This document shows, one piece after another, positions 1-6,774 of a DNA stretch of 10,079 nt. Location: contig DAEV01000129.1 in NCBI GenBank assembly GCA_002509495.1, forward strand, positions 1 through 10,079. The letters are read 5' to 3'. This DNA comes from Methanolinea sp. UBA473. GTDB lineage: Archaea > Halobacteriota > Methanomicrobia > Methanomicrobiales > Methanospirillaceae. Each line of letters starts with the position of its first letter. Position 1 is the stretch's first letter. Below the pieces are notes generated by a model, which made no database searches, had not been told where the DNA came from, and saw nothing but the letters and a program-made list of their open reading frames with translations. Made by a program: the position numbers and the translations under genes.

Positions 1-942
1 GGGATCACCGGGCAGGACGGGAGCTACCTCGCGGAGCTCCTGGTCTCGAAGGGCTACGAGGTGTGGGGGATTGTCCGGAGGGGAAAGGATCTTTCCGGGA
101 GCCACCTGGAGCCTGTACTGGCGGAGATCCACCTTGTGAATGGGGACCTCTCCGACCAGGAATCGCTGGATCGGGCGCTTCGGGAATCCAGGCCTGACGA
201 GGTGTACAACCTTGCGGCCCAGCCGGACGTCGCGCTCTCCTGGCAGCAGCCGGTCCTGACCGGGGAGGTCGACGCGATGGGTGCGATCCGCCTCCTCGAG
301 GCGGTCCGCCGCCACCGGAAGGATGCCCGCCTGTTCCAGGCATCCTCGGCCGAGATCTTCGACCGGGCGGCCCCCGCCCCGCAGAACGAGCAGACCCCGT
401 TCCGCCCCCATTCCCCCTACGGGGCAGCCAAGCTCCACGCGTACTGGGCGACGGTGATGTACCGGGAGAGCCACCGGCTCTTTTGCGGGAACGGGATCCT
501 CTTCAACCACGAATCCCCGAGAAGGCGGATCGATTACGTCACCCGCAAGGTCAGTGACGGGGCGGCCCGGATCGCGGCCGGCCAGGCCACGTCTCTCCGC
601 CTTGGCAACCTCGACGCCGTCCGCGACTGGGGGTTTGCCGGTGACTACGTAGAGGCGATGCGGCTCATGCTCGCCCAGGAAGAAGCCGACGATTACGTCA
701 TTGCCACAGGGGAGGCGCATTCGGTGCGTGAATTCGTGGAGCTGGCCTTCCATGAGGCGGGACTGGACTGGAAGGACCACGTCGTCATCGACGAAGACCT
801 CCTCCGCCCGGCGGATCCCCGGGTGCTCATCGGGGACTCGCGGAAGGCGTGGGAACGGCTCGGCTGGAAGCCCCGGGTCTCATTTTCGGAGCTTGTCAGG
901 CTGATGGTCCGGGCGGACCTCGGACGCTACGGTGTCGGGTAG
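1..942 (+). CDS. gmd: GDP-mannose 4,6-dehydratase, 5' end cut by the window
   Basis: This extended short-chain dehydrogenase converts GDP-D-mannose to GDP-4-keto-6-deoxy-D-mannose, the precursor of GDP-rhamnose, GDP-fucose and related sugars, in the cytoplasm. The frame is open from base 1 and begins inside the NAD(P)-binding loop (GITGQDGSYLAELL), so only about 8-10 N-terminal residues are missing. Numbered from the first visible residue, the family block SSAEIF is at 115-120, with Ser116 where the usual catalytic Thr sits and Glu118 conserved. Tyr140 and Lys144 form the YxxxK pair. The GMD-specific stretches NGILFNHESPRR, VTRKV, LGNLDAVRDWGFAGDYVEAM and DDYVIATGEAHSVREF are all present, which separates it from generic epimerases. 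The visible part is 313 residues, slightly short for the family at the C-terminus. The next sugar-nucleotide gene starts 76 bases downstream on the same strand. Confidence 0.93.
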   Translation, partial: GITGQDGSYLAELLVSKGYEVWGIVRRGKDLSGSHLEPVLAEIHLVNGDLSDQESLDRALRESRPDEVYNLAAQPDVALSWQQPVLTGEVDAMGAIRLLEAVRRHRKDARLFQASSAEIFDRAAPAPQNEQTPFRPHSPYGAAKLHAYWATVMYRESHRLFCGNGILFNHESPRRRIDYVTRKVSDGAARIAAGQATSLRLGNLDAVRDWGFAGDYVEAMRLMLAQEEADDYVIATGEAHSVREFVELAFHEAGLDWKDHVVIDEDLLRPADPRVLIGDSRKAWERLGWKPRVSFSELVRLMVRADLGRYGVG

Positions 943-959
943 GGTTCCGGTACGCATTT

Positions 960-993
960 CTCCCTTTCCAGGGAGGGGATCCTGCAGTTTTTT
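960..993 (+). terminator. Possible hairpin plus T-run after gmd
   Basis: A 5-bp stem (CTCCC 960-964 with GGGAG 971-975) is followed 12 bases later by six T residues (988-993). Archaeal termination often needs only an oligo-T stretch, so partial termination between gmd and the epimerase is possible. The spacing between stem and T-run is longer than in classic intrinsic terminators, and the two genes could equally be co-transcribed. Confidence 0.25.
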
Positions 994-1018
994 CAACTCG
1001 TGCTCCGAGAGTGTATTC

Positions 1019-1963
1019 ATGCGCTACGTGGTCACCGGGGGGGCCGGATTCATCGGTTCCCACCTGTCAGGGGTCCTGGCCGATCGAGGTCACGAGGTCC
1101 TGATCGTCGACGATCTCTCGACCGGGCACGAAGAGAACATCCAGGCGATCCTGGACGGGTCCCGGGTTACCTTCACCCGGGACACCGTCATGGACTACGA
1201 GGATCTCACCACCTATTTCGAGGGGGCTGACGGGGTGTTCCACCTGGCGGCGATGGTCTCGGTGCCCCGGTCCATCGAGCACCCCATGTCAAGCCACGAC
1301 ATCACCCTGACAGGGACCCTAAACGTCCTCCTCGCGGCCCGGGATACGGGTGTAAAAAAAGTTGTCTGCGCCTCGTCGGCCGCAGTGTACGGGAACCTCC
1401 CGGGCCTCCCGAAGAAGGAGGAGATGCCGGTCGACCCCCTCTCCCCGTATGCCGTGGCCAAGCTGGCCGGGGAGCACTACGCCCGGGTATTCTCATTGAA
1501 CTATGGGCTCTCCACCGTCTCGCTCCGGTACTTCAATGTATACGGGTCCCGGCAGGACCCGAGGTCCCAGTACGCTGCCGCCGTCACCCGGTTCATCTAC
1601 CAGATCGCAAACGGGAGTCTCCCGGTCATCTACGGCGACGGGGAGCAGACGAGGGACTTCGTATACGTAAAAGACGCCGTCCAGGCGAACATCCTGGCCA
1701 TGGAGAGCCAGGCGGAAGGGGTGTTCAATATCGGCAGCGGAAAAGAGACGAGCGTGAACACCCTGGCTGCGACGCTCCTGGAGCTCTTCGGCGTCCGCGG
1801 TGAGCCGATCCACGAGCCGGAACGTCCCGGCGAGGTGAAGCGTTCCGTGGCGGACATCACGAAGGCGAAAGAGGCCTTCGGCTACCGGCCGGAATATGGG
1901 TTGAAGGAAGGTTTAATCGAGCTCGGGAATGAGACGAGCGCCCGGAGCGTGTTGGTTCCGTAG
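1019..1963 (+). CDS. UDP-glucose / UDP-N-acetylglucosamine 4-epimerase (WbpP/GalE-type SDR)
   Basis: This NAD-dependent extended SDR most likely interconverts UDP-glucose and UDP-galactose, or their N-acetyl forms. It has 314 residues, normal for the family. The dinucleotide loop TGGAGFIG is at residues 6-13, SSAAVYG at 119-125, the catalytic Tyr144 and Lys148 lie in SPYAVAK, and the substrate-side motifs RYFNVYG and YGDGEQTRDFVYVKDA follow. The segment QDPRSQYAAAVTRF resembles WbpP-type UDP-GlcNAc 4-epimerases, but N-acetyl specificity cannot be settled by eye. I start at ATG 1019 because the Rossmann strand begins immediately there (MRYVVTGG); an in-frame upstream extension to 932 has no homology-like content. 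There is no strong ribosome-binding site, only GAGAGTG nearby. It follows gmd by 76 bases and is followed by a hairpin-rich non-coding stretch. Confidence 0.9.
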   Translation: MRYVVTGGAGFIGSHLSGVLADRGHEVLIVDDLSTGHEENIQAILDGSRVTFTRDTVMDYEDLTTYFEGADGVFHLAAMVSVPRSIEHPMSSHDITLTGTLNVLLAARDTGVKKVVCASSAAVYGNLPGLPKKEEMPVDPLSPYAVAKLAGEHYARVFSLNYGLSTVSLRYFNVYGSRQDPRSQYAAAVTRFIYQIANGSLPVIYGDGEQTRDFVYVKDAVQANILAMESQAEGVFNIGSGKETSVNTLAATLLELFGVRGEPIHEPERPGEVKRSVADITKAKEAFGYRPEYGLKEGLIELGNETSARSVLVP

Positions 1964-2407
1964 GGCATGAATTCGAACATTGCTCAGTGAGAAGATCATA
2001 AGATCCTTCTCCGATCTTACCGCACATCGTATCAGGCGCTCTTGGGGCAATACGGCCCCGCCGGCTGTGGCATCCCGGCAATGCGATGAGCCCGTGTGCC
2101 GGGCATTGTTCCATTGTAGTGTTCCAACGAATGGAGAAACCATTCGTCCAGGCACCCAACCGCCGCGGGGGCGCCTATGGGAACCCTCATGCCCAAGGGC
2201 AGAATGTCAGGCCACCGCAGGTGGCCCCAGGGTGCGAGGGGCGGAGCCCTTCGCGGCGATTTCGGGAGCGGCGGGGGTTATCGTGCGTGAGGGATGGGGG
2301 CGACAGCCCCTACATTTGCAGTCCTCTGAATGAACCATTCCGCACACTGTATTCGACACCTTTGTGGGCGATGCCCCCCCCGGTTGCGATCAGCCCTGTG
2401 CCGGGAA
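1964..2407. other. 444-base gene-free stretch between convergent genes
   Basis: It lies between the 3' end of the plus-strand epimerase and the 3' end of the minus-strand surface-protein gene. No open frame in it has a plausible protein: the candidates are rich in Arg, Pro and Gly and lack family motifs. Most of it (1989-2340) is a run of short inverted repeats listed separately as an RNA or repeat candidate. I see no AT-rich promoter in it, no tRNA TPsiC loop, and no CRISPR-like periodic repeats. The last part (2341-2407) shows nothing. Confidence 0.6.
1989..2340 (+). ncRNA. Candidate structured RNA or hairpin-repeat cluster
   Basis: Hairpins seen directly: GAGAAGATC (1989-1997) with GATC-c-TTCTC (2002-2011) around an ATAA loop; GGGGC/GCCCC (2044-2059); GCCGG/CCGGC (2060-2079); GCCCG/CGGGC (2090-2104), extended by CAAT (2079-2082) with ATTG (2105-2108) across a bulge; an 8-bp perfect stem ACGAATGG/CCATTCGT (2127-2147, loop AGAAA); TGCC/GGCA (2190-2201); GGCCAC/GTGGCC (2210-2226); the 9-bp GCGAGGGGC/GCCCTTCGC (2234-2254, loop GGA) with one G-U pair if transcribed from plus; GGGGC/GCCCC (2297-2310, loop GACA); GAATG/CATTC (2328-2340). 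High GC gives some short stems by chance, but this density is not seen in the other gaps here. I do not recognise RNase P, SRP or another known RNA. It may instead be a cluster of REP-like elements. Strand is inferred only from G-U pairing. Confidence 0.35.
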
Positions 2408-3553
2408 TCACCGATTATCCCCCGGGCAGGTTCTCCTCGCCGCCACGATTGCACCGATCCCCAGCGATACAATCCCCGAAAGGATTCCCACCCCTGCTTT
2501 CGTGGGTACGGGAGTCGCTGCCGGGATCGTGGCAGGCGCGGATGGGACGGGAGCGGCGGGAACCGGGGGCGTGAGGACGGGAGACATCAGGGCATAGGTC
2601 CCGGTCCCGGTGACCGGGGCGTTCACCCATCCGGCCGCGGAGGCGGAGGAGAGCCCTGTCCAGGAACCGTTCACGTATTCCATGATCGCAAGCCCGGACT
2701 GCGACTCGCCTGCCGGGACTGCAAACGAGATCCTGCCCGGAGGAAGGAACGTCGTGTTCTGGGGTACGAGGCTGTAGGGGCCGGCCGCCAACCTCCATGA
2801 TGCGGGAATGTCCCCTGCGGCGGTCTTCAAAATACCCACGTAACCGGTGTTTGCGACCCGGACCCGGACTTCGCCGTCGGCAGAGGTGAAGTTCTTCCAG
2901 GTCCCGGGTGCCGGGGTTGCGGCCTCCGGGACCGTGCCCGCAGAGCCGGAGGATGGGGGGGCAGCCGTCGGCCCGGCGACGGTCACGGTCTTGTAGAGAA
3001 CCTGTCGCCCGTTTACGAGGGCTGCGAGGGTGATGGTCCCTGCGGGCACGCCATCGGAGACAAAGGAGATCTCGGAGGTGTCCGGGCCCTGCTTGGAACC
3101 TGTCACCTGCAGGCTGGCGGCTACATCCGTTCCGGTGGGAAGCGAAGTGCCGGAGAGCCGGAAGTAGTCATAGGTGCCGTTCGGGAGGTCGAGGGACCGC
3201 GTAGTCGTGTACCGGCCGTCTGCGGACTTTCCCGTGATCGCCACGATGGTGTCGTCCTTCATCACCTCCAGGCGGTTGGTGGAAGTCCCGGTGAGCGTGG
3301 CCGTAACGGTGCTGTTCCGCAGCCCGAAGGGGAGCTGGAACTGGGACATCTGGAACCGGAAGTCCGAGTTGGGCTGGACCGCAAAGGATGCCTCGACCAA
3401 AAGAGAGAAGGTCGCGTTCTCGGGCAGGTCCCGGATGGAGACCCAGATCACCTGGCCGTCGGAGACGACGTCGGGGCGCTCGGTGATGGTCACGGCCGTT
3501 GCGGGGAGGGCCAGTGCGAGCACAAGCAGGAGCAGGAGCGGGCGGCGGTTCAT
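2408..3553 (-). CDS. Secreted, C-terminally membrane-anchored surface protein of unknown function
   Basis: I do not recognise a named family. The 381-residue protein has a clear signal peptide (MNRR followed by a Leu/Val/Ala core to about residue 20). A long beta-rich ectodomain follows, then a low-complexity Pro/Ala/Thr linker (about residues 325-352) and a single C-terminal membrane helix (about 353-372) ending in a basic tail ARR. This layout is typical of methanogen envelope proteins. Six N-glycosylation sequons are visible (NAT, NST, NGT, NFT, NTT, NGS), so it is a likely acceptor for glycans built from sugars made by the flanking genes (inference). I start at ATG 3553 because the signal peptide begins there; an open extension upstream to 3643 would bury the signal peptide. 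Weak ribosome-site match AGGAAC lies just upstream. It is divergent from the Cache lipoprotein across 180 bases, in which I find no convincing TATA box for either gene. Confidence 0.8.
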   Translation of the reverse strand: MNRRPLLLLLVLALALPATAVTITERPDVVSDGQVIWVSIRDLPENATFSLLVEASFAVQPNSDFRFQMSQFQLPFGLRNSTVTATLTGTSTNRLEVMKDDTIVAITGKSADGRYTTTRSLDLPNGTYDYFRLSGTSLPTGTDVAASLQVTGSKQGPDTSEISFVSDGVPAGTITLAALVNGRQVLYKTVTVAGPTAAPPSSGSAGTVPEAATPAPGTWKNFTSADGEVRVRVANTGYVGILKTAAGDIPASWRLAAGPYSLVPQNTTFLPPGRISFAVPAGESQSGLAIMEYVNGSWTGLSSASAAGWVNAPVTGTGTYALMSPVLTPPVPAAPVPSAPATIPAATPVPTKAGVGILSGIVSLGIGAIVAARRTCPGDNR

Positions 3554-3733
3554 TATGTTCCTGTGATCAGGGGATAGGGCACGGGGGAGAAAAACCTGAC
3601 GGACACCCTCCGGGGGTCGTATCCATCGCCACCGGGGTCCCAATCGCGGTCACCGATGCAAATTCCCCCCGCGGAAGGACTGCAGACCCTGGTGTTCGGA
3701 ACCCTTATGCGATTTCCCTCCTAATCCCAGGGT

Positions 3734-5382
3734 ATGCAATCCCGGATCCTTCTTTCCCTCATCGCCGTTGGCCTGGTACTTGCCTGTGCGGGGTGCGTCA
3801 CGAAGACGGAGCAGCCCGCGGGTGCCGGCGCGACCCTCTCCCGGATCGTGGAGGCGATCGACTCGGAACAGCTCGCCCTCCGGGAGACGAACCTCGCGAA
3901 CGCCGCCAGGATCCGGGAGTCCGGGCTTGGCGGCAACGAAACGAAGCAGATCCTCGGGGAGGCGCTGCGGGAACATTCCTGGACGGTCTCCTCGCTCGTG
4001 GTCGATCGTGACGGCATCGTGAGGACGATCGCCCCCGACAACTACCGCGGGATCGTGGGGGTCGACTATGGATCCCTTTACCCGGCGAACGAGGTGAACC
4101 GGTTGCAGGCCCCCTTCACGAGCAATGTGTTCCTGTTGGGGGAAGGGTTCTACGGGGTCATGCAGAGCGCACCGATTGTTTCCAACGGGACATACCTGGG
4201 GTACGTGGATATCACCTACCGCCCGGAGGTTCTGATCGATCGTGTGGTAAGCCGGGAAGTATCGGGGACCGGATACGATGCCTGGGTGGTGCAGGCGGAC
4301 GGACGGATCCTCTACGACGTCCACGGGGAGGAGATAGGCCGCAACCTCCTCTCGGATCCCCTCTACCAGGACCCCGGCCTTAAGGAGTTCTTTTCGAGGG
4401 TCGTGTCCGAACCCTCCGGGACGGGTGTGTACAGGTACTGGGACCGTGACTGGGAACGGCAGGTGACCAAGGAGGCCGTGTGGGACACGGCAGGGATCGA
4501 CGGGGCCGTGTGGAGGGTGGTCCTCACCGGTTCGGAGTCAGGGGCTCTGCCCGCGGTCTCCGCAGGCCGGAGTGCGATCTCCGGATCCGACATCGCATCC
4601 CTTGATGCATACGTCTCGTCCGCCGTTGCCTACGCCCGCGAACACGGCAGGGAAGAAGCCCTCGCGGTGTTCAACGACCCGCAGGGGCAGTTCACCACCG
4701 CCGACCGGTACATCTTCGCGTACGACATGAACGGCACCACCCTTGCCCTCCCGTTCCAGCAGGGGGTCCTCGGCGGGGACCGCCGTGGGATCACGGATCC
4801 GAACGGCGTTGCGTTCATCGACGGACTGATCATGGCGGCCTCCGCAGGCGGCGGCCATCTCTACTACGTGTACCCGGACCCTGTCGCAAACTTCGAGGAG
4901 AAACTCAAGATCTCCGCGGTCCTTCCCGTGGACGGCGAATGGTTCGCAGGGTCGGGCCTCTACATCTCCCACCTCCAGACCTCGTTCTCTCCGGAAGAAC
5001 GGGATGGTCTCGTGCAGCGGGTCAGGATGGCACGGGAATTTGCGCAGGCGGTCGGCCGGGAGCAGGCCGTCGCCGCGTTCAACGATCGCTCGGTGAATGG
5101 GCTGCGGGGGAGGATTATATCTTTGCCTACGACGCGGACGGCACCACCCTTGCCCTCCCGTTCCAGCCGGAACTCGTCGGCACCAACAGGCTCGGGTACA
5201 AGGATAAGTATGGCGTGGCAGGGGTCCGCTGGGAGGTTGAGATCGCAAACCAGGGCGGGGGATTCGTGTACGTCGTGTACTTCAACCCTGATACCGGGAG
5301 GGAATCCTTGAAACTATGTTACGTACTTCCGGTGGACGGGACCTGGCTCGTGGGATCCGGAGTGTACGGGCCGGAGGTGTGA
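3734..5382 (+). CDS. Cache-domain lipoprotein (one dCache-like plus two sCache-like domains), frameshifted
   Basis: It is probably an extracytoplasmic ligand-binding lipoprotein. The N-terminus is a lipoprotein signal (MQSRILLSLIAVGLVLACAGC, candidate lipidated Cys21, or Cys18). Residues about 40-265 resemble a double Cache domain (GVMQSAPIV, GYVDITYRPEVLIDRVV, DAWVVQADGRILYD). Two tandem single-Cache-like repeats follow, about 290-412 and 425-549, sharing the signature YIFAYDxxGTTLALPF and ending in VLPVDGxW(F/L)xGSGxY. No kinase, chemoreceptor or cyclase output domain is present. The frame breaks at a five-G run (5106-5110) after residue 459: read straight, translation leaves the family and stops at 5311 with a nonsense tail. 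Adding one G restores GLRGEDYIFAYDADG and continues to the stop at 5382, about 549 residues. This may be a sequencing or assembly error, a real mutation, or, less likely, programmed slippage. Divergent from the surface-protein gene. Confidence 0.85.
4731..4760 (+). repeat. 30-base direct repeat shared by the two sCache-like units
   Basis: These 30 bases recur identically at 5138-5167, 407 bases downstream, where they encode the same residues (GTTLALPFQ) in the second Cache repeat. The surrounding sequence has diverged, so this is the best-conserved core of an internal gene duplication. It could act as a site for deletion or gene conversion between the repeats. Confidence 0.75.
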
Positions 5383-5636
5383 GGGAGCCCCATCCCTTCG
5401 TAAGCGAAAGGTCGATACATTCGCATGTGCCATCCAGTAGTGTGACGATCGGGAGGGACACGGGGGCTCCCCGGCACGATTCTCCAGGCTCCAATCCGGG
5501 AGTATTCCGGGGACCGGCAGTGGGATCCTACGGACGGACGCGTCACCGGTTCCTCCGGGAAGTTCTGGATGCATGCTGACTTAACCAGCAAGGGAAACGT
5601 TCCGGGAGGGGCGGCATCTCGTTGTTGTGTGATATC

Positions 5637-6569
5637 ATGAGGGCGCTCGTAACAGGCTGTGCAGGGTTTATCGGGAGTACGCTGACCGACCGGCTGATCC
5701 GGGAAGGGTACGAGGTGATCGGGATCGACAGGTTCGCCGAGTACTATCCACGGGAGATTAAGGAGAGGAACCTGTCCGGTGCGAAGGCACACCCGCGTTT
5801 TTCCTTTATCGAGGAGGATATCGTCGAGATGAGGACGTTCCCCGATGTCGACCGTGTCTTTCACCTGGCAGCCCAGGCAGGGGTCCGCGCTTCCTGGGGC
5901 AGCAGTTTTGATGTGTATACCCGCGACAACATCCTGGCGACCCAGCGGCTCCTGGAGTTCTACAAGGACAGGACGATAAGAACATTCGTATACTCGTCCT
6001 CGTCGTCCGTGTACGGCGATGCGAGGTTGCCGCTCCGGGAAGACCAGATGCTGCAGCCCATCTCACCGTACGGGGTCACGAAGCTTGCCGCGGAGCATCT
6101 CTGCTACCTTTACTGGAAGAATTACGGCGTCCCTGCGGTGGCGCTCCGGTATTTCACCGTGTACGGCCCCCGCCAGCGGCCCGACATGGCGATCCACAAG
6201 TTCCTCAGGGCGATCCTGAACGGAGACGAGGTGCTCGTCTACGGGGACGGCAACCAGACCCGCGATTTCACCTACGTCGACGATATCGTGGAGGCGAATG
6301 TCCTGGCAACGATGGGCGACCATTCGGGAGAAGTCTTCAATATCGGGGGCGGAAACCGGATCAGTGTCAACGACCTGATTGCGGGCATCGAGTCGATCAC
6401 GGGAACCGATGCGAAGATCACCCACGCGGAGCAGCAGAAAGGCGATGTGTTGGACACCCTGTCCGATGCACGAAAGGCAAAAGAGATCCTTCACTGGCAT
6501 GCAAAAGTCGGGATCGGGAAGGGGCTGGAACAGTACGTTGCATGGCTGAAAGGGATGAACCGCGGTTGA
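5637..6569 (+). CDS. NAD-dependent UDP-sugar epimerase, UDP-glucuronate 4-epimerase-like
   Basis: A 310-residue extended SDR. The cofactor loop TGCAGFIG is at residues 6-13, the S-rich strand YSSSSSVYG ends at 127, and the catalytic Tyr145 and Lys149 lie in SPYGVTKLAAEHL. RYFTVYGPRQRPDMA (171-185) and YGDGNQTRDFTYVDDIVEAN are typical of the UDP-glucuronate epimerase/decarboxylase branch. HLAAQAGVRASWG also fits that branch. Its neighbour makes UDP-glucuronate, so conversion to UDP-galacturonate is the favoured reaction (inference); decarboxylation to a UDP-pentose or simple GalE activity cannot be excluded. I start at ATG 5637 because MRALVTG is the expected opening. A TTG at 5622 would add five residues and has a better-spaced GGGAGG (5604-5609). 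Codon use matches the other sugar genes. The stop codon runs directly into a seven-T tract, a likely terminator. Confidence 0.88.
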   Translation: MRALVTGCAGFIGSTLTDRLIREGYEVIGIDRFAEYYPREIKERNLSGAKAHPRFSFIEEDIVEMRTFPDVDRVFHLAAQAGVRASWGSSFDVYTRDNILATQRLLEFYKDRTIRTFVYSSSSSVYGDARLPLREDQMLQPISPYGVTKLAAEHLCYLYWKNYGVPAVALRYFTVYGPRQRPDMAIHKFLRAILNGDEVLVYGDGNQTRDFTYVDDIVEANVLATMGDHSGEVFNIGGGNRISVNDLIAGIESITGTDAKITHAEQQKGDVLDTLSDARKAKEILHWHAKVGIGKGLEQYVAWLKGMNRG

Positions 6570-6576
6570 TTTTTTT
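6570..6576 (+). terminator. Oligo-T tract immediately after the epimerase stop codon
   Basis: Seven consecutive T residues begin at the base after the TGA stop. Euryarchaeal RNA polymerase terminates on such U tracts without needing a hairpin. It separates the epimerase from the dehydrogenase gene, which has its own promoter-like region about 80 bases downstream. Confidence 0.5.
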
Positions 6577-6645
6577 ATCGGGCAGGAGGATCGCGGGGGA
6601 ACGATCCCTGCCAGACGGCATCCAGTGACTTCCGGTTTCCCGATG

Positions 6646-6669
6646 CGGAAAAACAATTAAAAATATAAG
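6646..6669 (+). promoter_or_regulatory. TATA/BRE-type promoter for the UDP-glucose dehydrogenase gene
   Basis: A sharply AT-rich island in otherwise GC-rich DNA contains a purine-rich BRE-like stretch (CGGAAAAA, from 6646) followed by TTAAAAATATAAG (6657-6669), a good archaeal TATA element. Transcription would begin about 6690, leaving a leader of roughly 80 bases before the preferred start codon. Inferred from consensus only. Confidence 0.55.
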
Positions 6670-6774
6670 AATACTACATGGAAAAGGGAAATAACGTGAA
6701 AAAATGGGACATAGGGGGCCTGGAGTGAAGCGCTGTTGCACGGGATCCGGGACCTGTCCGGACGGTGTGAGTTC

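Noticed and set aside
1964..2407. tRNA, RNase P RNA, SRP RNA or CRISPR array as explanation for the hairpins
   Set aside because: No TPsiC-type loop, no RNase P or SRP core motifs that I can recognise, and the stems differ in sequence and spacing, unlike CRISPR repeats.
2086..2800. Overlapping plus-strand frames of about 160 codons in the hairpin region and over the surface-protein 3' end
   Set aside because: They are low-complexity, Arg/Gly/Pro-rich, without motifs, and partly antisense to the surface-protein gene.
3554..3643. A 30-residue N-terminal extension of the surface protein
   Set aside because: It would precede and bury a textbook signal peptide that starts exactly at the internal ATG 3553.
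4538..5248. A 236-codon minus-strand frame across the Cache lipoprotein
   Set aside because: It is antisense to intact Cache-domain coding sequence, and its residue content is that of a GC-rich shadow frame.
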